In this document: positions 1 to 13,517 of the stretch, in pieces
How the letters are laid out: each line of letters opens with the position of its first letter
How positions within the stretch are numbered: the stretch's first letter is position 1
Assembly: GCF_030272615.1 (NCBI RefSeq)
Contig: NC_081406.1
Coordinates: 214,616,997-214,680,996, forward strand
Origin: Cryptomeria japonica
Taxonomy: Eukaryota; Streptophyta; Pinopsida; Cupressales; Cupressaceae
Direction: 5' to 3'
Length of the DNA: 64,000 bases
The notes under the pieces: model-generated
Databases searched by the model: none
The model's input: only the letters and a program-made list of their open reading frames with translations
What the model was told of the DNA's origin: nothing
Position numbers and translations under genes: made by a program

Positions 1-61
1 GCAGTTAATTTATTCATAATATTCAATATACTTTAGTTGTAAATTTCTAGTTATTTTTTGT

Positions 62-922
62 ACAATTGGTCGAGAGTGGGATGCACTACATTTGTATGTT
101 GCAAACAATCTTGATTGGATGATGGTATGGATTCAACTATGTCAACAATCTGGTCGTGCATTAACATGGGAAGGTGTGGCTTCATTGGTTAAAGAAGCTC
201 ACCGTAATGGAGATTTCAATGTTACACAAAGAGAAATCGATTTAGCATATGGTTTAAAAGATAAACATGTATGTATAAATATATTAATCACCCATATTAT
301 TTAATTTTCTTCCAATTATAATTATGTACATATTATATATGTTTGACATTTTGCAGGTGAAACACCACAAGGCTATGTGGTGCAATGGTCATAAATTTCG
401 CATCAAAAAGATGGATGACATGAAGAAAACTTGTGATTCGGGAATAAGTGCAGTATTTTAGGTGAATAATGTTTCGTCTAGAAGGGACATACATCCCCGA
501 GTCTTAGAAAAACTATACTATGGGATTTTGGATGATATACTTGAGTGTGACTTTAGGTCCTTCAAATTAGTTATTTTTCATCGTCCAATGGTATAGGCTA
601 CGATTGAATGAAAATGATCCTGACATAACTGTTATTGAACATGATAATGGATTTACAATGGTTAATACAAGGTCATTTGAGTGGGCTAGAAATGAGCCCT
701 ATGTTCTTCCAAGCCAATGTCAGTAGGTATTTTACTTAGAGGTTCCTCATAAACTGGGTTGGTCATTTTTTGTTAGACATGATCCAAGAGGAAGGTTAGT
801 AAAGAATAATGTGATGGAAGAAGAAGATACCAAAGAAGTAGAAGACGATTTAGATGATGATCATGATCATGATCAACAGTTAGTTGATGATGTTCCTGGC
901 AAAAATGTTCATGAAGAAGAAC

Positions 923-953
<31 letters not shown>

Positions 954-978
954 GCTGGATGAAGAAGAATATCAATGA
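62..978 (+). pseudogene. CACTA (En/Spm-type) transposase C-terminal remnant, DUF4216-like
   Basis: Decayed 3' part of a plant CACTA transposon protein. A first exon reads REWDALHLYVANNLDWMM and onward to AYGLKDKH. A GT-AG intron at 269-356 (GTATGT donor, TTTGCAG acceptor) follows, and exon 2 opens VKHHKAMWCNGHKF. The diagnostic part is at about 560-800: YRLRLNEND, GFTMVNTRSFEWARNEPYVL and VFYLEVPHKLGWSFFV, which match the DUF4216 pattern (position, order and the final GWS block) found after the transposase domain in these elements. Breaks: TAG at 460-462 and at 724-726 where Gln is expected, and a frame problem near 590-620. The protein ends in a His/Asp-rich tail with a GAT run giving poly-Asp, stop at 976-978. 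The transposase catalytic domain is not in the window. Family assignment is from motif recognition, not a search. Confidence 0.68.
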
Positions 979-1139
979 CATGAATGAAATGTATTGGTAT
1001 GTGATTAGAATATTATCTATTTGATATTGATTTCTTGATAGAAATTCATTTCACTTATATATATGGTGACATAATTAATTCGTTGTCTTTTAAATTCTAA
1101 TGTTATTACATAATTCATTCATGATGTCCTAATAGTAGA

Positions 1140-1715
1140 ACCATGCCACCCGTAGGAGATGGAGACAGATAGAGTGTCGGCTAGCCCGCATTTTATTTTA
1201 GAGCATGTAGACCATGGTGAGAAAGTTGAGCATGATCTAGGTAGACAACATCAGGAACATGATGGGGCCCCACCAAGTAAAGATGACCACTACTATTCCT
1301 TTAAATAAATTTAATTGCAATTGGTGTATTGATTAATGTAACCTTTCGTGTTTCAACTCCAAAGGATTTAGAGGGTGTTCAAGATGTTGAGGACAAGGCT
1401 AGACAAAATGATCAGGAAGATGATGTGGCCCCATTAGGTAAAGAGCACCCCTATAATTTTATTTTAATTAATGGAATACTTGTAACAATAATAATAAAAC
1501 TCATTAATTTAACCTATTTCTTTGTTATTACAATGGACCCCCTTTGCATACACGCCCTCATCGTGAGTACAAGACTAGGAATACATTAACTAGATCACAA
1601 GCACAAGGAAGAAGAACTGAAGAGGTGACAAATGATGATAACAACGATGGTCCAATTAGTCTTTACCTCCAAGCTTCAAAAAGAAAGAAAAAAAATGATT
1701 GTAATCTTATTATAT
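1140..1715 (+). pseudogene. possible downstream exons of the CACTA protein
   Basis: Three short coding-like blocks follow the DUF4216 remnant on the same strand. Blocks at about 1175-1280 (VSASPHFILEHVDHGEKVEH...) and 1345-1440 (VSTPKDLEGVQDVEDKARQN...) look like duplicates: both are acidic, both end DGAP/DVAP followed by a GTAAAGA-like donor. A third block at about 1545-1700 is basic (TRSQAQGRRTEE ... ASKRKKKN). Splice sites are not clear for all three. This could be the variable C-terminal tail of the transposon protein, or an unrelated fragment. Confidence 0.3.
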
Positions 1716-1728
1716 GTTAACAACTGGA

Positions 1729-1865
1729 TTTTATGTGTTAATGAATGTTAATGAATGATATGCGTTAATGAATGTTGATGAATGTTACGTGTTAGTGAAT
1801 GTTAATGAATGTTATGTGTTAATGAATGTTACATGATAATGAATGAATGTTATGTTTCATTAATG
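1729..1865. repeat. minisatellite, GTTAATGAATGTTAT-type units
   Basis: Degenerate tandem array built from GTTAATGAATGTTA with variants (TGATGAATGTTAC, TTAGTGAATG). About eight or nine TGAATG cores lie at a 10-25 base spacing. No coding potential. Confidence 0.7.
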
Positions 1866-4498
<2,633 letters not shown>

Positions 4499-5235
4499 TT
4501 TAAGTCCATCAATAGAACACACACTAGGGGAAATGGATAAATATTGTCTTGCCAATAACTAATGAGGCTATCCATATGGCTTATCTTGATAGACATTGGC
4601 AAAAAGTAAAATGCATCAGCAAAGGTTATGGCAATAAAGGGTCATCAATGTAGAGAAAAGCAATCAGGATTTTTTTTTTTTTAAATGTTGGGGAAGGTTG
4701 AAATTCGAACAAACACCACAAGACAACCGATGAAGTTTCCATACCTATGATGACAAAAATGTTGTAGGATGGAGCCTCCTCCCTTGTCTTAATTATTGAA
4801 ATTATGACATCTCCTTGAAGAAGGTCCATCAGCAGAACACACACTAGCGACAATGGAGAAATCATGTCTTGCCAATAGCCAATGAGGCTATTGGTAAGAC
4901 TTATTCCGATGGAAAATTGCAAATATAAAGTGCATTAGCAAAGGTTACGACGTTAAAGGGTCATAGGAAAAGGTTACGGTGATAAACGATGCAATGAGGT
5001 CATAATTTTGACGTCTCCTCGTCAAACAAACATGCCGCCTAGCGGCAATGGAGAAATCTTGTCTTGCTAATAGTTGATGAGGCTATTGGTAAGACTTATC
5101 CCGATGGACACTGCCAAAGTAAAAATGCATCAGCAAAGGTTATGATGATATATAAAGGGTCATCGGTAGAGGTTACGGCGATAAAGGATGCAACAAGGTC
5201 GGAATTTCGACGTCTCCTCATCAAAAAAACATACC
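4499..5235. repeat. triplicated unit of about 200 bp with internal hairpins
   Basis: Three diverged head-to-tail copies of one unit. Each holds, in order: ACACACACTAG or a CCGCCTAGCGGC variant, AATGGAGAAATC, GTCTTGCCAATA, GATGAGGCTATT, AGACTTATCCCGATGG, GCATCAGCAAAGGTTA and AAAGGGTCAT. Copies sit at about 4499-4650, 4805-4985 and 5035-5200. Copies 1 and 2 are separated by an unrelated stretch with a T-run at about 4670-4790. Two perfect small hairpins lie just before copy 3: TTTGACG/CGTCAAA around TCTCCT, and TGCCGC/GCGGCA around CTA. I do not recognise the family. Confidence 0.65.
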
Positions 5236-5708
5236 ATAGGTGCATAGAAATTTCTGACATGGTGTTGTCTAAATTTCAACATGAATCCTGTCATTGGAAT
5301 CATCAACAAAAAAATAGCAATGAACAAATATGTCAAAATTATGACATTTAATTGTCTGAGTTCTGACGAACGGTCGTCATAAAACTGCTCCAAATGTACT
5401 AGTGTGATATGAAGAATTTGGAGGAGGTTGGGAAATGTGGGGAGATTTTGATCCTCAAATCATGGTAATGGGAGGTAAGTTCATGTTGATGTAATTACCC
5501 ATGTTGTGGAGAGGGGTGGATGAAATGTGAGGAGGAACGGAAAGTTCTGGAAGCTTGGTCGTAGAAATGGAAGTTGCGGGTATAAACATTATAGGTGTAG
5601 ACATTGTGGGTTGAGGATGGAGAAGAACATCAAAGATGGAATTGTTCACAAGATCACCTTGTGGTGGACTGTCAAGGATGGATCTATCAAAATTGGGGGG
5701 CAAATGTG
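5236..5708. other. unassigned flank of copia A
   Basis: No gene supported. A minus-strand open frame at 5455-5703 (82 codons, Pro/Ser/Thr-rich) has no recognisable motif and stops at the LTR boundary. Confidence 0.4.
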
Positions 5709-7311
5709 TGTTAATCCTATAAGGATCCAGTTAATACTGAGAGGGGGGTGAATCTGTATTAAGACAATTCTTAACTTCAAATACAAATACTATTTACAAT
5801 AGATCTTAAATCAATGATTCTACCCCTTTAGCAGATCTCATATACTTGTTACCCACTTATGTAATATTATTAATAAAAATATTCACCAACTAGATATCTA
5901 ACCAACACATACTCATACTAACTTATTATCAGATCAAAATACTTCATCTATCAATTCATTAAAATTATTGATAACCACTTACATATCTCTGATAAACAAT
6001 AGTAAACTTATCATAACTGGTAATTAGAAATAATGCATGAAAACATAAAAACTATGAAAAGACATTCTACACATGAACACCAAGATTTTTGAAGTGGAAA
6101 CCCAAATGGGAAAAAACATGGTGGGGATTGGTACCCACAATAATTTGTACTCTTTCTAAGTATGCCCTATTAGGAGCTTACAATACTCCTGATTAGGAGT
6201 ATACCCTGTTAGGAGTCACTCGGTTAAGGGATTTGCCTATCACTCCAGCTAGGAGCTTAATGATCTATTAGGATCAACCTGGTTAGAGGATTTAAACACT
6301 CTTTTTTGAGCAGCCATGTTAGGGGACTTAGATGGAAAAGGCCTATTAAGACCTACCCGGTTAAGGGATTTATGTTGTTGTAATTGTTAGAGAACAACAG
6401 TGAAAAATGATCTATTACTTTGTACTTTCAGCTTGCTAAATCAGATCTAGTTATGCTTCATAGTCTGCAACACTTAGGAAGATCTCTATCTTCTCAGGGA
6501 TGGATTAACTCATTCTCCTAATGCCATCGACACATGAAACACAGTTATGTTGCCCTAAATAGCCATCTCAACTAGGTCTACCACAAAACCCTAATTACAT
6601 CTTGAATTTACAATACAAAGCATATCATATCAATAGCCAGATCATTACATCAATTTACGATTCAATATCAACCGTTGATCATTCATAACCCATCACGGAA
6701 ATCCGATATGAATCCTCAAAACACTCTGCTAAGCATTTGGTTGATTCCTAAGAAATTCTTCCTTGAATCATGCCAAAATAATAATTAAATCTTTCATGTG
6801 GGTTGTGTCATGTTACCAACTTCATGTAGACTCGTTGCTGATCACCGTCATAACATAAATCATTATCGGTTGAGTGAATTCATCATCGGTCCTAAAACCC
6901 TACTAAAACTTTGGCACAACTCCATTAGAAATTCAAAACATGACTTCCGGTAATCAACATAGGATGCGGTTGTGGTCACATACACAAATCCATCAAAAAT
7001 ATTATGTCTCAAACCAGAAGTCTCCAACCATCATCGATTTACCAATTCCAATAAAATATTTTCTTTTACCGGTTGAAGTCCTAATTCTCAGTCCTACTAA
7101 TAAACCCTACCATACTTACAAATTCTAAATCTGGTAGACAAAATTACTTATCCAACAAGTCAGACATCAAAGTTCATCTATAACCATCATCAAACATTAA
7201 TTGACATAGGTTTCCATCAATGACAATAGAAATAACTGATCATGTCATCATCAATCTTCTACCAATAAAGTCATCAACTCATCTACATCAGTTATTCCAA
7301 TCATGCCAACA
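5709..7311 (-). repeat. 3' LTR of copia A
   Basis: Bounded by TGTTAATCC at the left and GCCAACA at the right (on the minus strand TGTTGGC...TTAACA). It abuts the polypurine tract at 7312. It contains the GAGAGGGGGGTGAATC block near 5740 that recurs in every copia-related LTR of the window, and TTAGGAG subrepeats at 6160-6375. About 1.6 kb, alignable with the copia B LTR over its length. Confidence 0.85.
6160..6375. repeat. TTAGGAG-type subrepeats inside the LTR
   Basis: Short direct repeats with cores TATTAGGAGCTTA, TGTTAGGAGTCA and GGTTA(A/G)(A/G)GGATTT recur about every 25-30 bases. The same arrangement is at 42368-42580 in the copia B LTR, so it is an old family feature. Confidence 0.6.
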
Positions 7312-7331
7312 ATCTCCCCCTTTGGCTTTGA
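7312..7331 (-). other. polypurine tract of copia A
   Basis: On the minus strand TCAAAGCCAAAGGGGGAGAT lies directly before the LTR start TGTTGG. This is the plus-strand priming site of reverse transcription. The same tract is found in copia B and in elements C, D and E. Confidence 0.85.
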
Positions 7332-7689
7332 TGGAAACACCAATCAATTATATAATCAATATACAATCATATATGCAAATTATCTGTATCTTAGCACATT
7401 AATTGTCGATCTCTGCATCTACAGGTCTTCACTGTCTTTTCTTCTCCTCAAGCCTGATCATGAAATTTCTTTTTCTTCTCCCCCTTTGACAACAATGCTA
7501 AAGTTTAAAATGCATCACTTGACTTCAAACTGACCAGAATTGTAAATCATATCATACTACATTAGAGTCACCCCCCCTATGAAGTAGCTCACATCTTCAT
7601 CAATCCTTAGTGAAGAATAAACATGAAATCCACAGGATTGATGCAACTCCAACATCTTAGTTCTTCTGGTGTAGGGGTCTAACCCCTAA

Positions 7690-9023
7690 TTTACTTCTCA
7701 GAAACTCAAAAGTAGTCTTTGGCAATGGTTTAGTAAAATATCAGCTAACTAATCTTTACTCTTTACATACTCCATCTTTACCTGCTTCTTCTGAACTCTT
7801 TCCCTTAAGAAATGATACTTCAACTCTATATGCTTGGTTCTTGGATGAAGTACACGATTGTTGGAAATATTTATTGCACTCTTATTGTCACAATAGATAG
7901 TTAATGGTTCAGACATATCTATCTTGAATCCTTCTAGCACATGTCTCATCCATATGTCCTGTGTGCAATTCATGGATGCAACAACATACTGAGCTTCAGC
8001 TGTAGATTGAGAAACACAAGTTTATTTCTTGCTTGTTCATGCTACAAGTCTTCCTCTAGGTAGAAAATATCCATCGGTTGTGCTTTTCCTATCATCCACA
8101 TTGTCTGCCCAATTTGCATTAGTAAAAACATCTAAAGTGAAATTTCCTTTGCAGGGATACCATAATCCATAGTCTAATGTTCCTTTAAGATATCGAAAAA
8201 TCCTCTTAACAGGCACCATGTGACTTTCTTTGGGCTCTTTTTGGAATCTTGCAACTAACCCAACAGCATGAGAAATATCTGGTCTACTATGTACAACATA
8301 ATGTAGTTTACCAATCATAGACATGTATTCTTTTTCACTAACATCAGGTGAATCATCTTGCTTTGTCAACTTGTAGCCTGTTACCATCGATGTAACTATC
8401 GATGTATAGTCTTCCATGCCAAAAGTCTTCAACACCTCTTTAATATACTTGCTTTGATAGATAAAAATACCACCATCCAATTGTTGAATCTGTAATCTAA
8501 TAAAGAACATTATTTCACCGATTAGAGACATCTCGAATTCCCTTTTTCATCTCATCAACAAAGTCCATACTCATATTATCATCTCCACCAAAAAATATGC
8601 CATCTACAAATACTTCAACTATTAGCATCTTGTCTCCATCAGTTTTTAGATAAACATTATTGTCCTCACTGGTACGTTGGAATCCAATCTTGATCAAATG
8701 TGCATGTAATCTCTCATACCATGCTCTTGGTGCCTACTTTAGACCATACAAAGCTTTATGCAATTTACTTACCATGTCCTTATCATTGGTCAAGGAAAAA
8801 CCATCCGGTTGTTCAATGTATAGTTCCTCTTCAAGAATTCCATTCAAAAAAGTTAACTTGACATCCATTTGGTAGACTTTGAATCCCTTATATGAAACAA
8901 ATGCTAGCAGTATCCTTACTCTTTCCAATCTTGCAACCGGTGCAAAATTTTCACCACAGTCTTCACCTTCTTCCTGTGCATATCCTTTGCAGACTAACCT
9001 TGCCTTATTTCTTACCACTTTTC
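7690..9023 (-). pseudogene. copia A reverse transcriptase and RNase H, inactive
   Basis: Reads on the minus strand as the copia RT (RVT_2) fold: [62 protein letters not shown]. Then come SRPDISHAVGLVARF, RIFRYLKGTLDYGLWY, ADNVDDRKSTTDGYF and the RNase H core YCDNKSAINISNNRVLHPRT...HIELKYHFLRE. The RT active site, normally Y/F-V-D-D, reads FVDG near 8605, so the second catalytic Asp is lost. Other breaks: TAG for Gln after GLK (about 8738), a frame change near 8520, and stops near 8020 and 7750. The N-terminal RT part and everything upstream are missing beyond 9023. Closely related to the pol of copia B. Confidence 0.9.
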
Positions 9024-9944
9024 TGTCATGCCCAAACATTTGGGCAAAAAACATAACAATATTTTTTTTTAAAACAACATAAAATACTAAATATTCTACG
9101 GTAAAGGAGGGACAAATAAGTTTTGTCTTAACTAAAGGTTAACTCGGGAATTAAAAGAATGGTTTCCTAAAGTTGATTTAGTTAACTCAACCATTATGGC
9201 GTTAACATTTAAGGTAGACTAATTATACCCCAAAAAGGGTCGTCACAACTTAATTAATTAATTTAACTAATTTAATTAATTTCCCCTAATTGAATTCTCC
9301 AATAATGAATCAAGAGATATTAATTATCTCAATAGTATTTAAATACTCAAGGACTAAATAAAAGAACGTTAACTCCTATTAAAATAATTAATTGAGCAAA
9401 CACAAATAATGCTTTTAAAATTGACTAACAAAGTTAACCAATTCAAATATAATATTTGCCTAATAAATTCATTTCACAATTAAGTCAAATTTAATCCCCC
9501 TTTAAATATTAAATGTCAACTTTTTAATATTCGGCCAATATTGACCTTATAGGTTAAAATATAGATTTTACTTTTTAATAGATTCCAATATTAAAATTTA
9601 CAAAAGAAATTTAACTTTTATATATATATATATATATAAAAGATCATTGACATATAAATGTATATATATACACATAAATGCATTTACCTATAATATAAGT
9701 TTCATTATGAAAATATTAACCCAAAAACAATTGTAGAAATAATTTTCTACCAAAAGCTAAAATAACAAATGGGGTTACCTATTTCAAATTTGAAAAGGTT
9801 TCCCCCACTTTAAATATTTTATTATTATTTTCTTTTGGAACCCTAACTAGGGTTGGTTTTTATCAATTCCTAGCCCTAACTCAAAATTGAGTTGGGGCTT
9901 CGTGTTCTAACTTTTTTTTTTTTCTTTTTGTGTGTGTGTGTGTA

Positions 9945-10219
9945 GGTGGCGGCCATGGCAACCGAGCAGAAGAAAGAGGCCGAAGATGGCGGGTTGTAGA
10001 TGGCGGAGTTTACTTAACCGCGGGGTCGAGGCTAAGCGGTCGCCGCACCCACCAGTGGGACGCCCCACTGGGTGGGTCGCGGCCCACTATGGGGGTCGTG
10101 GTCCACTTGGTGGTCATGGCCCACACAGTGACGCGACCCACTATGGGGGTCACGGACCACCCAATGGCCGCGACTCATGGGGTTTCCAATACCCCCAATG
10201 TCGCCCAAACGTTTGATGC
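9945..10219. repeat. GC-rich block with CCCACTATGGGGGTC repeats
   Basis: A sharply bounded GC-rich island in otherwise very AT-rich DNA. GACCCACTATGGGGGTC, GGCCCACTATGGGGGTC, GTGGTCCACTTGGTGGTC and GGACCACCCAATGG are variants of one unit of about 20-30 bases, many partly palindromic. Two overlapping plus-strand open frames cross it, which is expected for GC-rich repeats and is not evidence for a gene. Confidence 0.6.
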
Positions 10220-10285
10220 GTAATTTTTTTTTATTTAAACTTTTATAATATATGTATTATATATACATTAGTATATGATAATATA

Positions 10286-10385
<100 letters not shown>

Positions 10386-10892
10386 TAGTTGCAAATCAAG
10401 TCCCCATTTAATAATCTCTATAAAAATGGGCATTTAAGAAGTCAATTTATTTCCCCCTTTTGTCTAAGTTATTTCCATTATTCTATTTTAATAATGGATA
10501 TGAATTAAAACTTAATTTAAAATTAACCCTTAATTATTGATAATTTAAACTAATTTTATCTATTTATTAATATAATTAAAATTTTAATTATTTTCAACAA
10601 AAAACTCAAATATAAGTTTTAATTTTAATAATACAAACAAATTTTAAATATTAAACAAATCTATATAAATTTATTTTAATAAATAAAATTCATTTTGTTT
10701 TATAAAAAAACAATTAATAAATAAATTTAAAATTCACTTTTTTTTTTTTAATATAAACTAATTCTATTCATTTATGAACCAATTAATAAATTCATTTAAA
10801 ATAAATTAAAATTCCTTTTTTCTATAAAAACAATTAATAAATTTTAATAATTAAAAAAAAACTATTAAAATAAATTAATCTAAATTTAAATC

Positions 10893-11382
10893 TGATGTAG
10901 GAGCATCCCCGGTTCATAGCAATCTTGCAAAAAACATTTTCCTTTATGTTTTGCTTTCTGTTTGCAGTTTCAGTTTTCCTTTCTGTGTGTCCCTGTTTTG
11001 GCTCACCAGATCATGTGGAGTTGGATTCTACTTGAAGACTTGATCATTTTCCTTGGTTTTAGACCGCATCACATTTGGATCACTTTCTGACAAGATGTCG
11101 CTACCGGTTTCCATGACAATTTATTGTTACCGGATTGACAATTCTTTGTTACTGGTTTCCTGGACCTATTGCAGTGATCGTCTGAAACCCATTCCGAAGC
11201 TTGCAGACCCTTGGACATTGATTTCAATGTTCCTTGGCATATGGCCGACCTTTTTTCTCACAATCTATGTTTCATCCTTTGGATTTTCTAGAGGAATCTC
11301 TTGGCAAGGCCAACCTTGTTATTTTCATGTTAGGTCTTATTCTTCGGGTTTTGATTCCTTTTGGGCCGACTGGATCCTTTGG

Positions 11383-11456
<74 letters not shown>

Positions 11457-11727
11457 AATTATGCTTTTGAATGGAATGAAGAAGAGAATCAAGTAGCTAG
11501 ACTGCGCATAGAAGATAGATCTTTTGATTCAAGGTCCTGATTATGACGTATTCTACCAAGCCCATGAGTCACTATGTTGTAACCCGGTTGGATGTAATCA
11601 AATTTAATTCAATAAAACTATCTATTCTGCATTGCCTCGAGCATATCTGTGTGTTTCTGTTGTGTTACTCTTGTTGACCGGCCTAGATTGATTTCCTTGA
11701 GGTCCCTCCTCACTAGTGACTTCTTCA
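10893..11727 (+). repeat. 5' LTR of gypsy F
   Basis: Starts TGATGTAGGAGCATCCCC and ends GTGACTTCTTCA, 835 bp. Matches 16355-17161 throughout with scattered substitutions. It carries a 66-base TA run at 11387-11452 that is only 24 bases in the partner LTR. It probably holds the element promoter, but no TATA box can be assigned with confidence next to the repeat. Confidence 0.93.
11387..11452. repeat. (AT)n microsatellite inside the 5' LTR
   Basis: About 33 AT units after GGATCG. The homologous site in the 3' LTR (16858-16881) has 12. Confidence 0.97.
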
Positions 11728-11729
11728 AG

Positions 11730-11741
11730 TGGTATCAGAGC
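11730..11741 (+). other. primer binding site, initiator tRNA-Met
   Basis: TGGTATCAGAGC, complementary to the 3' end of plant initiator tRNA-Met, two bases after the LTR end. Minus-strand DNA synthesis starts here. Confidence 0.93.
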
Positions 11742-11838
11742 AAAGTTTCATTCTGGAGGTTGTGTGGTCCTGAATTTCTTGTTGTAGGGTGGCAGATTAC
11801 GAATCCAACTTGCAATTGCAAAGGACTAGCATGAATCG

Positions 11839-12890
11839 ATGGTGCAAAGAGGAACTAGGATTGGTGGAGCGTGTGGGAATATAGACCCTGTTGTAATGGA
11901 GATGTTACGAGGAATAGAAGCCCAGTTAGAAGTTGCGGAGATAGCCTAGAGAAGAGGCCGACACATTGAAGATGTGAGTGAAGATGAAGGGGAAGAATCC
12001 CCAACAGAACAAGTAAACCTATCAGTGGTTGATCTGGATAAAGAAAGGTTTTTAAGGTTTTTGAGTAGGGCAAACACTAAACCTCATTTTACCCCATCGA
12101 AATATGATGGGAAGTTAGATTCAGACGAATTGATGGATTGGATCTGAGAAATGGAGAAGTATTTTGATTTTGAAAACACTACAGAAGAGAGGAAAGTGAA
12201 ATATGCCTATACTCGATTGAAAGGTCATGCATCTCTTTGGTGGGAGCATTTGGAAGTTGATAGACACAAAAGAGGTAAAGAAAATATTAAGACATGGGAT
12301 CGGATGATTGCTAAGCTAAAATCAAAGTTTGTGCCAGAAAATTATCAAGTAGATTTGTTCCAGAAGTTGCAGAATCTGAGACAAAAGGAATCTAGTGGGA
12401 AGGAGTACACTGAAGCATTTTACAAGTTGAACACCAAATTAGGACATGTTGATGATGAAATTGAACAAGTTGCAAGATATTTGAATGGATTGCGGATATC
12501 TATACAAGATGAACTCAGTATGATCAAATGGGAGAGTGTTGAAGAGGCTTACTAGTATGCCCTAAAGGTTGAAGATAAATTAAACAAAAGACATGAGTGG
12601 AGATAAAGAGGTAGAGGTGGAAGGTTTATCGAAGGAAGATTTCAAGGGGGAAGAGGATATACTAGAGGAATAGAAACCAATATAGATCATAACAAGGACA
12701 AGGAAGTGAGAAAAGAAGGTAATTTGTACCAAAAGGATGATAAATATTTTACCAGAGGAGAGAATGGGATGGTTACCAGAATGGGAACTTTGGAAGACAA
12801 GACAAGAGGACATTTAGAGGAACTTTCTTTAAGTGTGGAGGAGGACACCGTGCATTTGAGTGTAAGAAGATAGAGGCTACCAAAAGAGTA
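11839..12890 (+). pseudogene. gypsy F gag (capsid and nucleocapsid)
   Basis: I place the start at the ATG at 11839 (MVQRGTRIGG), about 100 bases after the primer site. The frame runs through a TAG near 11946 (Gln in relatives) and a TGA near 12146 into the retrotransposon gag fold: MEKYFDFENTTEERKVKYAY, LKGHASLWWEHLE, FVPENYQVDLFQKLQNLRQ, VARYLNGLR. A Gly/Arg-rich stretch follows (about 12600-12800), then the zinc knuckle FFKCGGGHRAFEC at about 12826-12864. Its first Cys is replaced by Phe and one spacer residue is missing, so zinc binding is probably lost. Stops in the Arg/Gly region also break the frame. Confidence 0.85.
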
Positions 12891-13517
12891 GCAGTGGTGG
12901 AAGAAAACCCCACTGGATCAGACAATAAACTGGAAGATGGAGAACTCTTGATGATGAGGAGAGCTTTGTGTCATATTGGAAGAGATGAAGATCCCTTGCA
13001 GAGGAAGAATCTATTCAAGAGCAGATGTAAGGTATCCGTTAAGTGTTGTAAAGTTGTTATTGATAGTGATAGTTTAGATAATCTTGTTTCAGAAGAGATG
13101 GTGAATAAGTTGAAATTGGAGAGATTGAAACACCCTAAGCCTTACCAGATAGTATGGATTCAGGACAAACATAAGTTTTTAGTATGTGAACAATGTTTGG
13201 TGAAATGGAAAATTGGGAATTATCATGATGAAGTTTTGTGTAATATTATGCTTATGGATATTTTTCATCTTTTGTTGGGTAGACCTTGGCAGTTTGATAG
13301 ACAAGAAATACATGATGGGAGGAAGAATACATACACTATTGTGGCTAATGGGATGAACCAAACCTTGTTACCTTTGAAGAATGAAGTTTGTACGAATGCT
13401 AGAATATTTTTAGTAGATGGAAGGAAATTCATGGATGGACTGAGACATGAGAATGTGTGTTTTGCCTTTATTCCTAAGAAGACTAAGAGACCGAAACCGA
13501 AAGGAGAGCGCCCGTAA
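12891..13517 (+). pseudogene. gypsy F aspartic protease region
   Basis: Continues from the zinc knuckle in one open frame. The retropepsin core is CKVVIDSDSLDNLVSEEMV at about 13042-13104. Relatives have Asp-Ser/Thr-Gly at the active site, and here Gly is replaced by Asp (DSD), which would damage the catalytic loop. The flap-distal motif DIFHLLLGRPWQFDR follows at about 13255. The frame ends at a TAA near 13515 (KGERP-stop), about six codons before the RT N-terminal region resumes in the same phase. Confidence 0.85.

Larger units (their letters stand above)
5709..9023 (-). mobile_element. Ty1/copia retrotransposon A, 3' part only
   Basis: A minus-strand copia element kept from the middle of RT to the end of its 3' LTR. 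Order read on the minus strand: RT (from 9023), RNase H, polypurine tract, 3' LTR. The 5' half is missing: at 9024 the RT reading stops abruptly and an unrelated LTR-like start (TGTCATGCCC) begins. I infer that the element was split by an insertion rather than 5'-truncated, because copia pol sequence is colinear with copia B right up to the break. Left flank next to the LTR is ATGTG, which should recur at the far end of the element if that still exists. Confidence 0.85.

Noticed and set aside
9930-10223. Two overlapping plus-strand frames of 94 and 97 codons
   Set aside because: GC-rich repeat block; both frames open at once and neither has a recognisable domain.
11053-11496. 147-codon plus-strand open frame ending in Ile-Tyr repeats
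   Set aside because: Lies wholly inside the 5' LTR of gypsy F and is not kept in the 3' LTR.
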